From assembly GCA_002373595.1 (NCBI GenBank), contig DFKT01000087.1, positions 1 through 14,692 of the forward strand: a stretch of DNA of 14,692 bases, written 5' to 3'. Origin of the DNA: Lachnospiraceae bacterium UBA3638 (GTDB lineage Bacteria > Bacillota > Clostridia > Lachnospirales > Lachnospiraceae). Under the pieces are notes generated by a model, which was not told the DNA's origin, searched no databases, and saw nothing but the letters and a program-made list of their open reading frames with translations. Shown in pieces: positions 1 through 5,247 of the stretch. Numbering within the stretch: position 1 is the first letter of the stretch; each line of letters starts with the position of its first letter. The position numbers were made by a program, and so were the translations under genes.

Positions 1-125
1 TTAAATCCCCCTCCTACTCGATTTCAATATTTGTTACGGCTGCGGTCAGCTGCGTACCCTCTGCCGACCACAAGCTGCGTTGCGGTCATATACAAGGTGC
101 ACTTGGTTGTTTATGGAGGATTAAA

Positions 126-332
126 ATGGAGAATGAAAGAAACTTAATATCGGAGCACGAAAGCGCAGCTATCATAGAAGATACCTGCGCTTTTTCTTTG
201 CCCGAAAATACTGTGAGACGAACTATTGGGAAGACAACCTATGTTGCCAGCTTGCACTTTAAGGAGCAGGGACAGACATTTGTGCAAAAACTGAAAAGGG
301 TGCTGAAAGCTGATTATTCAACGATGCTATAA
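126..332 (+). CDS. TnpW-family transposon-encoded small protein (orphan)
   Basis: This 68-residue protein resembles the TnpW family, small proteins of unknown function encoded in Tn4451-type and related integrative elements of Firmicutes, usually beside a large serine recombinase. The recognisable part is the central stretch RRTIGKTTYVASLHFKEQ (about residues 31-48) followed by a KLKRVLKAD segment, which matches the family pattern of R-x-IGNTTY-V-x-S-x-F and a C-terminal basic KLxRLI helix. The start is supported by GGAGGA at 115-120, 5 nt before the ATG. No recombinase or mobilisation gene is visible in the window, so it may be a leftover of an element lying mostly to the left or already lost. 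Family assignment is from memory of the motif; no molecular role is claimed. Confidence 0.7.
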   Translation: MENERNLISEHESAAIIEDTCAFSLPENTVRRTIGKTTYVASLHFKEQGQTFVQKLKRVLKADYSTML

Positions 333-335
333 CAC

Positions 336-364
336 TTTTGATGTCGCAAATTGCGACATCAAAA
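336..364. repeat. Perfect 14-bp inverted repeat (left copy of ORF6N-associated palindrome)
   Basis: Two perfect 14-nt arms (336-349 and 351-364) flank a single A at 350; the core arm is GATGTCGCAA. It lies 3 nt after the TnpW stop and 1 nt beyond the stop of the minus-strand ORF6N gene. Because T residues precede and A residues follow the stem on both strands, it has the opposite layout to an intrinsic terminator. Near-identical copies occur at 1393-1420 and, with one arm mismatch, inside the ORF6N gene at 1045-1065. A protein-binding or recombination site is more likely than an RNA hairpin. Confidence 0.85.
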
Positions 365-365
365 A

Positions 366-1292
366 TTATTTTATAGTTTTAAGCCGTTTAATCAGATCTT
401 TAGCAATCTGCTGATCCTGGATCAATGTGATACCGAAGCATTTTCCACCGGCATCTTTAACCGAAGCTCCTATGTGATATACCTCAGAATCATCGATTAT
501 GAGAAAACGATCATGGAAAGCAGATGTCTTTTTGACAGTCAGAGTGGGGTATTGGCTGTTAAAATTGTTGATATCTGTCTGACTCAAACTTGTTTTTGGG
601 TGGGTATATATGGTGACATCCACCCCTTTCTTTTTCTTAGAAAGAAGATTCAGAGTCTTTATATCAACATAACCATCTACAAGCGAAAGACTCTTCTTCG
701 CTTTTTGGATAAGTGAAGCTATTAGGCTGAAAGCATCATAAATCTGACCATCGTAAAATATCCGTTGCTCAGATTCAGCATGATCAGATATGTATTGGAA
801 TACTTTTTCAAATTTTTCATCAGCTTGTTTCTGATATTCCAGCTGCTTTAATTCTACATTGCTGATTTTTTCAAAGAGCAAGGCGTTGTTTGCAATGAAG
901 CGGCGCATTTCCACGAAGGTGTTCATAATACGTACGCTTACATTTATCGCAGTATCACTGTGGAGAACGGCAGAAAGCATTGCTATTCCCGGTTCTGTAA
1001 AACAGTATGGGAGCTTTCGGCGTCCGCCTCGCCCTTCAGTGTTTGATGTCGCAATTTGCGACTTCAAGGAATTGTATTCTTCTTTTGTCATTTGAAAACA
1101 GAATGATTCCGGGAAACGTCCGATGTTACGCTTGACACTTTCGTTCAATCTTCTGGTTTCTACTTGATAGAGCATAGCCAGATCACTATCTATCATTACT
1201 TGTTGTCCGCAGATGGTATAAATCAGATTTCTGATTTCACTTTCGGAAACAGCAATGATTTCATTTTTTTCGGTATCTTTTTCTTTTGCCAA
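366..1292 (-). CDS. ORF6N-domain DNA-binding protein with C-terminal phospholipase-D-like region
   Basis: This 308-residue protein has an N-terminal ORF6N (KilA-N related) domain at about residues 18-130, the putative DNA-binding module of phage and mobile-element regulators. The diagnostic run is LAMLYQVETRRLNESVKRN then RFPESFCFQMT, followed by LKSQIATSN, GGRRKLPYCFTEPGIAML and a VxRIMxTFVEMR helix. A linking helical region (about 135-175) leads to a C-terminal PLD-like part: LSLVDGYVD (202-210), a VTIYT strand, and HDRFLIID (260-267) with a downstream HIGASVKDAGGK. Such tails occur in ORF6N proteins of Firmicutes and Bacteroidetes; HDR in place of HxK leaves nuclease activity doubtful. The start is TTG at 1292-1290, chosen because AGGAG (plus-strand 1302-1306) sits 9 nt upstream and no in-frame ATG precedes it. 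It runs opposite to all other genes and is bracketed by palindromes, consistent with acquired DNA. Confidence 0.85.
   Translation of the reverse strand: MAKEKDTEKNEIIAVSESEIRNLIYTICGQQVMIDSDLAMLYQVETRRLNESVKRNIGRFPESFCFQMTKEEYNSLKSQIATSNTEGRGGRRKLPYCFTEPGIAMLSAVLHSDTAINVSVRIMNTFVEMRRFIANNALLFEKISNVELKQLEYQKQADEKFEKVFQYISDHAESEQRIFYDGQIYDAFSLIASLIQKAKKSLSLVDGYVDIKTLNLLSKKKKGVDVTIYTHPKTSLSQTDINNFNSQYPTLTVKKTSAFHDRFLIIDDSEVYHIGASVKDAGGKCFGITLIQDQQIAKDLIKRLKTIK
1045..1065. repeat. Internal copy of the ORF6N palindrome, within the coding sequence
   Basis: Arms 1045-1054 (GATGTCGCAA) and 1056-1065 (TTGCGACTTC) around a single central base at 1055, with one mismatch between arms. On the minus strand it encodes residues K77-S83 of the LKSQIATSN motif of the ORF6N domain. 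It is the same sequence as the palindromes flanking the gene at 336-364 and 1393-1420. Confidence 0.8.
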
Positions 1293-1324
1293 TGTGGTTA
1301 TCTCCTACACATATGTTCTGCGGC

Positions 1325-1336
1325 TGCGACATCAAA
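1325..1336. repeat. Half-site of the ORF6N palindrome
   Basis: TGCGACATCAAA at 1325-1336 equals one arm of the palindromes at 336-364 and 1393-1420. No second arm adjoins it. It lies in the 5' leader of the ORF6N gene, between the proposed promoter and the ribosome binding site, where a second weaker binding position would be plausible. Confidence 0.5.
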
Positions 1337-1392
1337 CGGCCTGTGCATAGATTACCATTTTTTAAGGGAAAACGCTACTGTTTTCGCGGGAT

Positions 1393-1420
1393 TTTTGATG
1401 TCGCAAATTGCGATATCAAA
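1393..1420. promoter_or_regulatory. Palindromic site, probable operator upstream of ORF6N gene (right copy)
   Basis: Arms 1394-1406 (TTTGATGTCGCAA) and 1408-1420 (TTGCGATATCAAA) flank a single A at 1407, with one mismatch. Over 28 nt it equals the left copy at 336-363 except for one base (C to T at 1414). It sits about 100 nt upstream of the ORF6N start and overlaps the transcription start predicted from the minus-strand promoter at 1425-1454, the position expected for autorepression. A role as an operator is inference; the repeat itself is directly visible. Confidence 0.6.
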
Positions 1421-1424
1421 GTGA

Positions 1425-1454
1425 ATAATACAAAAAGTACTGATAGTGGGGCAA
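1425..1454 (-). promoter_or_regulatory. Candidate sigma-70-type promoter for the ORF6N gene
   Basis: Reading the minus strand, TTGCCC (plus 1449-1454) and TATTAT (plus 1425-1430) are separated by 18 nt. The predicted transcript would start around 1417-1419, inside the palindrome at 1393-1420, leaving a leader of about 125 nt before the TTG start. The -10 and -35 each match the consensus in four or five of six positions, so this is a moderate call. Confidence 0.4.
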
Positions 1455-1516
1455 TCTGTATCTTGAAAGGATATTTGAGGCATTATACAAGAAAAAGTAC
1501 AAGATACTATTGATGA

Positions 1517-1909
1517 TTAGCAACAGGAGGTAGCGAGAGTATACGCAATATGTTAAAATATATCTGCAACAGCAAGCCGGAAGGCGCTGTGGATGCTGCA
1601 ACAAAGGAAGTTGATGAATACGTTTCTAACATCAGACATGATCCTGATGTATTGGAGGGTGTTATGACTGTAGGAGATGTAATAGACAGAGAAAAAAAGG
1701 AAAGCTTTGACCTGGGGATGAAACAGGGCATAGAACAAGGCATAGAACAAGGCAAAGAGGCGGCTGTCGTTTCAATGATCGCAAAGATGCTTGAGAGCGG
1801 TTATTCGATTGAGAGCATAAGTCCTTTGGTTGGAAAATCTGTTGATGAAATAAAATCTTTGATGAATGATAGAAAAACAATTATGTTGTCCGGATTGACT
1901 GATAGATAA
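1517..1909 (+). pseudogene. 5'-truncated Rpn-family recombination-promoting nuclease/putative transposase (C-terminal remnant)
   Basis: An open frame of about 130 codons; the first in-frame ATG is at 1550 (119 residues). It resembles only the C-terminal part of Rpn/PD-(D/E)XK transposase-like proteins: a helical segment with KYICNSKPEGAVDAATKEVD, a short VMTVGDVIDRE stretch, tandem GIEQGIEQGKE glycine/glutamine repeats (about residues 59-69 from the ATG), and a final AKMLESGYSIESISPLVG module that looks like a small helix-turn-helix often ending these proteins. The catalytic N-terminal nuclease domain is missing, and an in-frame stop lies at 1514-1516. The AGGAGG at 1525-1530 is 19 nt from the ATG, too far for normal initiation, and falls within codons that may belong to the ancestral gene. 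Probably not functional; a short expressed protein cannot be excluded. Confidence 0.6.
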
Positions 1910-1914
1910 TAAGT

Positions 1915-1971
1915 ATCGCACTGTATTTATCATTGGTATCGGCACACGATATGGACGCTGTGGAGTGCGAT
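1915..1971. repeat. 8-bp inverted repeat with 41-nt spacing
   Basis: ATCGCACT (1915-1922) and AGTGCGAT (1964-1971) are exact reverse complements, just after the Rpn remnant. The right arm is followed by TTTT. It could be a weak terminator with a long loop, a scar of a lost element, or chance. Confidence 0.25.
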
Positions 1972-2056
1972 TTTCCCACATCTTGTAGGCCTGAAAAATC
2001 GTAGAAATTTTAACGGATTTATAGTACAAAATGCCGACTTGAAATTATGTTGACCG

Positions 2057-2062
2057 TATAAT
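2057..2062 (+). promoter_or_regulatory. Possible -10 element upstream of xerD
   Basis: A consensus TATAAT lies 66 nt before the xerD ATG. No convincing -35 sits 16-18 nt upstream (TTGAAA at 2039-2044 is only 12 nt away), so this is a weak promoter call. Nothing else in 1910-2128 looks coding. Confidence 0.3.
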
Positions 2063-2128
2063 AAAATACCACTTACCGCTTTGGGGAAAGTTATGTTACC
2101 CGATCCTGCGGCAGGAGGAGCTTCTTTA

Positions 2129-3007
2129 ATGGGCAGTGAGTTAGACGCCTTTATTTCATATCTTTCCGACGACCTTCACAAGTCGGACAATACCGTCCAA
2201 TCATACAGAAGAGATCTAGTCCGTTTTGAGAATTACCTTGCGTCAGTCTCCGTAGTGACCGTCAGTGATGTCACTGAGGACAATCTCAAGGCATATCTCG
2301 GTTTTCTTGAATCCGAAAAATTCAAAGCTGCGACCATATCCAGAAATGTCGCATCCGTTCACGCATATTTCAGATACCTTTATACCGGAAACCGTATCCC
2401 GAATGACATCTCGGGCGTACTTAAGTCGCCCAAGGTTGAGAAGAAACTTCCCGAGATCCTCACGCCTGCGCAGGTTGCGAGCCTTCTTGAGCAGCCTTCC
2501 GGAACCGATGCCAAAGAGGTCAGAGATAAGGCTATGCTCGAGCTTCTCTACGCTACGGGCATCAGAGTTTCCGAACTTATCGGGCTTAAAGTCGGTGATG
2601 TAGATATCAAGACGGACCTCCTCGTGGTTAAGGACAGGAAGATCCCGTTTGGAGTAAATGCGAGAAATGCACTTATCGGATACTTTGCGGGTGCAAGGGA
2701 TGAACTCCTTGAGGCCGGTGACAAAAACAGCGATATTCTTTTCCCCAGCTGCCTCGGAGAGCCCATGAGCAGACAGGGATTCTGGAAGCTTCTGAAAGGC
2801 TACGCACACAAGGCGGGGATAGAGCAGGAGATCACGCCTCACACGCTCAGACACTGCTTCGCGGCACATTTGATGGCCGGAGGAGCGGATATTCACAGCG
2901 TTTCCGAGATGCTCGGACATTCTGATATTTCAACGACCAAACTCTATTCAAAACTCGGACACAGCGACCTGAGGGAAGTCTATAGTTCTTCCCATCCCAG
3001 GGCATAG
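2129..3007 (+). CDS. xerD: Tyrosine recombinase XerD-like
   Basis: A 292-residue Xer-type site-specific recombinase, in most bacteria needed to resolve chromosome dimers at dif. An N-terminal SAM-like core-binding domain (about 1-90, with NTVQSYRRDL) precedes the catalytic domain. Visible catalytic residues are R146 (YATGIRVSEL), K168 in a shortened beta-hairpin, H238 and R241 (TPHTLRH), H264 (MLGHSDISTT) and nucleophile Y273 (KLYSKL); the tail EVYSSSHPRA is typical of XerC/D. The ATG at 2129 is chosen because AGGAGGAG at 2113-2120 precedes it by 8 nt and the length then fits the family; in-frame TTG 2081 and ATG 2093 lack such a site. Oddities: the hairpin loop that normally reads like GKGxK is about four residues shorter (VVKDRKIPFG), and LGHSD occurs twice near the end. 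The position at the border of the accessory strip leaves open an element-encoded recombinase, but the sequence is closest to housekeeping XerD. Confidence 0.85.
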   Translation: MGSELDAFISYLSDDLHKSDNTVQSYRRDLVRFENYLASVSVVTVSDVTEDNLKAYLGFLESEKFKAATISRNVASVHAYFRYLYTGNRIPNDISGVLKSPKVEKKLPEILTPAQVASLLEQPSGTDAKEVRDKAMLELLYATGIRVSELIGLKVGDVDIKTDLLVVKDRKIPFGVNARNALIGYFAGARDELLEAGDKNSDILFPSCLGEPMSRQGFWKLLKGYAHKAGIEQEITPHTLRHCFAAHLMAGGADIHSVSEMLGHSDISTTKLYSKLGHSDLREVYSSSHPRA

Positions 3008-3027
3008 GAGTTGGCTGCGCCAACTCC
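3007..3027 (+). repeat. Hairpin just after xerD stop
   Basis: GGAGTTGGC (3007-3015) pairs perfectly with GCCAACTCC (3019-3027) around a 3-nt loop. It begins at the last base of the xerD stop codon. There is no T-run afterwards, so it is not a classic intrinsic terminator; it may stabilise or pause the xerD transcript. A second small hairpin, GTTTG/CAAAC, follows at 3031-3044. Confidence 0.5.
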
Positions 3028-3038
3028 CCGGTTTGCTC

Positions 3039-3085
3039 GCAAACTGCTGTTTCAGACTATTACCTGTTCTGCAAACTGCTGTTTC
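3039..3085 (+). repeat. 15-bp direct repeat in the xerD-aroF gap
   Basis: GCAAACTGCTGTTTC occurs exactly at 3039-3053 and 3071-3085, 32 bp apart. Each copy is itself partly symmetrical (AAAC...GTTT). It fills the spacer between the xerD hairpin and the DAHP synthase promoter. Function unknown; a slippage product or a dispersed intergenic repeat are possible. Confidence 0.7.
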
Positions 3086-3103
3086 CATCGCATACATCTC
3101 ACA

Positions 3104-3132
3104 TTGCGGAAACCCATATTCTATAGTATAAT
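3104..3132 (+). promoter_or_regulatory. Promoter for the DAHP synthase operon
   Basis: TTGCGG (3104-3109) and consensus TATAAT (3127-3132) are separated by exactly 17 nt, with a start expected near 3139, leaving a very short leader before the ATG at 3156. There is no room for a T-box or riboswitch after this start. It probably drives the whole co-directional run to 13211, though internal promoters are possible. Confidence 0.75.
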
Positions 3133-3155
3133 ATCGAAGGTTAAGGAGTAGAAAA

Positions 3156-4184
3156 ATGTCTTTTGAATTTGTTAGAAAACTGCCCACTCCGGATGAAATA
3201 AGAGAGCAGTATCCCGTTCCGGAAAATGTTAAGAAGATCAAAGCCGACAGAGATGCCGAGATCAGAAAGGTGCTCACCGGCGAGACCAATAAATTTCTGG
3301 TTATCATAGGGCCTTGTTCTGCGGACAACGAAGATGCAGTCTGTGATTATGTAAACCGACTCGCTCGTGTTAATGAGAAGGTAAGCGACAGGGTCATCCT
3401 CATTCCCCGTATCTATACCAATAAGCCCCGTACCACCGGCGAAGGATACAAGGGAATAGTTCATCAGCCCGATCCCGAGAAGGAAGAAGATTTCGTAGCA
3501 GGACTCATCGCGGTCAGACATATGCACATCCGTGCAGCGTCCGAGACCGGACTTACCGCTGCGGATGAGATGCTCTATCCCGAGAATTGGCGCTATGTTT
3601 CCGATCTCCTCAGCTATGTGGCCGTAGGTGCGAGAAGCGTAGAGGATCAGCAGCACAGACTTACGGTCAGCGGATTTGATGTTCCCGCAGGTATGAAGAA
3701 TCCCACCAGCGGAGACTTCTCCGTTATGATGAATTCCATCTATGCGGCTCAGCATCCCCATTCATTCACTTATCGCGGATGGGAGGTCAATACCACAGGT
3801 AACGATCTCGCACATGCAGTACTTCGCGGTGCGACCAATAAGCATGGCAACAATACACCCAACTATCACTACGAGGATCTCATGCGTCTCGTTGATATGT
3901 ATGGCAAGATGGAGATCAAGAATCCTGCGTGCGTCGTAGACGTTAACCACTCGAATTCCAACAAGCAGTTCGAGCAGCAGGTAAGGATCGTAAAAGAGGT
4001 CCTTCACAATCGCAAGATCAATCCCGATATACACAAGCTTGTAAAGGGAGTGATGATAGAGAGTTACATCGAGGAAGGCAACCAGAAAGTAGGCGGCGGC
4101 GTATACGGAAAGTCGATCACGGACCCCTGCCTCGGATGGGAAGCTTCCGAGAAACTCATTTATGATATAGCCGAGAGCATGTAG
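3156..4184 (+). CDS. aroF: 3-deoxy-7-phosphoheptulonate (DAHP) synthase, type I (AroF/G/H class)
   Basis: Catalyses condensation of phosphoenolpyruvate and erythrose 4-phosphate, the first step of the shikimate pathway to aromatic amino acids. The 342 residues match the length of the AroF/G/H class. Family signatures seen: IGPCSADNED with metal-ligand Cys54, KPRTTGEGYKG (90-100), AVGARSVEDQQHR (156-168), GRxT-type segment replaced by LRGATNKHGNN (223-232), DVNHSNSNK with His265, IESYIEEGNQ with Glu302, and SITDPCLGWE with Asp323; these correspond to the four metal ligands of E. coli AroG. AAGGAG at 3143-3148, 7 nt before the ATG, supports the start. No separate ACT or chorismate mutase domain is fused, so any feedback control would have to come from the AroG-like barrel and its N-terminal extension. 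The deacetylase gene begins 8 nt after its stop. Confidence 0.93.
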   Translation: MSFEFVRKLPTPDEIREQYPVPENVKKIKADRDAEIRKVLTGETNKFLVIIGPCSADNEDAVCDYVNRLARVNEKVSDRVILIPRIYTNKPRTTGEGYKGIVHQPDPEKEEDFVAGLIAVRHMHIRAASETGLTAADEMLYPENWRYVSDLLSYVAVGARSVEDQQHRLTVSGFDVPAGMKNPTSGDFSVMMNSIYAAQHPHSFTYRGWEVNTTGNDLAHAVLRGATNKHGNNTPNYHYEDLMRLVDMYGKMEIKNPACVVDVNHSNSNKQFEQQVRIVKEVLHNRKINPDIHKLVKGVMIESYIEEGNQKVGGGVYGKSITDPCLGWEASEKLIYDIAESM

Positions 4185-4192
4185 GCGGCGGG

Positions 4193-5209
4193 ATGATCAG
4201 GATCCCTTTTGATAAAGAGTCCCCATCATCATCGAGGCTCATATTTATCGTCTCCGCATTGCTCATTCTGCTGGTGCCTTATGTAGTGTGCGCCGTGCTT
4301 TTGTATAAAGTGGGCGAATTAAAGGGCGAGATGGCGGCTATGAGATCCGAAGCTGTGACGGATGGTACAGATCAGGATGCCGGAATGCAGACCGGTGAGA
4401 TAGCGTCAGCCACTGAAGGAGCGCGAGAAGGTCAGGCCTACAGCATCGCAGGTGCAGCAGGACTATCGTCCGAAGGGAGCTCGCTTACCGGTACGGTCAG
4501 CGAAGGCAGCACCGGAAATGCTTACAGGATAGATGGTAACGAGACCGGCGCGGTACTTACATCGGATAAGGATCCGTATGTGAGACGGAGGAAGATCTAC
4601 CTGACATTTGATGACGGTCCCAGCATATATACGGACACGATCCTTGATATACTTGCACAGTACAATGTCAAAGCGACTTTCTTTGTAGTCGGCAAGGAGG
4701 ATGAAGCATCACTTGCGGCATACAGGAGGATAGTCGAAGAGGGACATACACTCGGAATGCATTCGTATTCTCACAGATACAGTGATATCTATGCATCCGA
4801 GGAGGCTTTTATAGCCGACTATACCAGGATCAGCAATCTGCTCTTTGAGACGACGGGAGTCAGACCTACCGTGTACAGATTTCCGGGAGGCAGTTCCAAT
4901 ACCGTCGCTCACATCGATATGAGTTCTCTTGCTGCTTTCCTGGAAGATCAGGGAGTACGTTACTTTGACTGGAATGCGGCAGCAGGAGATGCTTCAGGCA
5001 GGAGCATTTCGGCTGACAGGATAGTTTCAAACGTACTCAACGGAATTGATGAAGACGGTGATACGATAGTGCTCATGCATGATGCGGGAGACAAGAGATC
5101 GACCGTCGAAGCACTGCCCACATTGATAAGGACCCTTATGGAAAAAGATATCTACGATCTTTGCCCGATCACGGACGACACCGTACCGATCAGGCACATA
5201 GGGTATTGA
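4193..5209 (+). CDS. Membrane-anchored polysaccharide deacetylase (NodB/CE4 family)
   Basis: A 338-residue probable peptidoglycan or other polysaccharide N-deacetylase acting outside the membrane. One hydrophobic segment (about residues 15-38, LIFIVSALLILLVPYVVCAVLLY) follows a short charged N-terminus, giving an N-in signal anchor. A low-complexity Ser/Gly/Glu-rich linker covers about 45-128, then the NodB domain 133-330. CE4 motifs are all recognisable: TFDDGP (138-143, catalytic Asp140 and metal-ligand Asp141), HSYSH (190-194, two metal His), RFPGGSSN (229-236), DWN (259-261) and LMHD (294-297). The intact metal triad suggests an active enzyme. The start lies 8 nt after the DAHP synthase stop with only a weak G-rich ribosome binding site, suggesting translational coupling. 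The substrate cannot be told from sequence; the downstream bactofilin suggests a cell-wall role, which is inference. Confidence 0.88.
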   Translation: MIRIPFDKESPSSSRLIFIVSALLILLVPYVVCAVLLYKVGELKGEMAAMRSEAVTDGTDQDAGMQTGEIASATEGAREGQAYSIAGAAGLSSEGSSLTGTVSEGSTGNAYRIDGNETGAVLTSDKDPYVRRRKIYLTFDDGPSIYTDTILDILAQYNVKATFFVVGKEDEASLAAYRRIVEEGHTLGMHSYSHRYSDIYASEEAFIADYTRISNLLFETTGVRPTVYRFPGGSSNTVAHIDMSSLAAFLEDQGVRYFDWNAAAGDASGRSISADRIVSNVLNGIDEDGDTIVLMHDAGDKRSTVEALPTLIRTLMEKDIYDLCPITDDTVPIRHIGY

Positions 5210-5247
5210 TAAAGACTTAAATTTCTTAGGACAAGGAGGAATACGAT

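Noticed and set aside
1..125. Coding end of an upstream gene or an attachment site at the left edge
   Set aside because: Frames are open in places and GCTGCG-type words recur, but nothing recognisable is encoded and no repeat partner is found in the window.
336..364. Bidirectional intrinsic terminator between TnpW and the ORF6N gene
   Set aside because: The stem has T residues before and A residues after it on both strands, the reverse of a terminator, and the same sequence recurs upstream of and inside the ORF6N gene.
351..716. 121-codon plus-strand frame opposite the ORF6N gene
   Set aside because: The minus-strand frame carries ORF6N and PLD-like motifs; the plus frame has none and would start inside the palindrome.
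2243..2920. 225-codon minus-strand open frame opposite xerD
   Set aside because: It mirrors the codon bias of the real xerD gene and shows no domain or start signal.
3007..3155. T-box or riboswitch leader controlling DAHP synthase
   Set aside because: The predicted start near 3139 leaves under 20 nt of leader, and no T-box core or anti-terminator was seen.
3141..3761. 206-codon minus-strand open frame opposite DAHP synthase
   Set aside because: Shadow of a clearly conserved enzyme on the plus strand.
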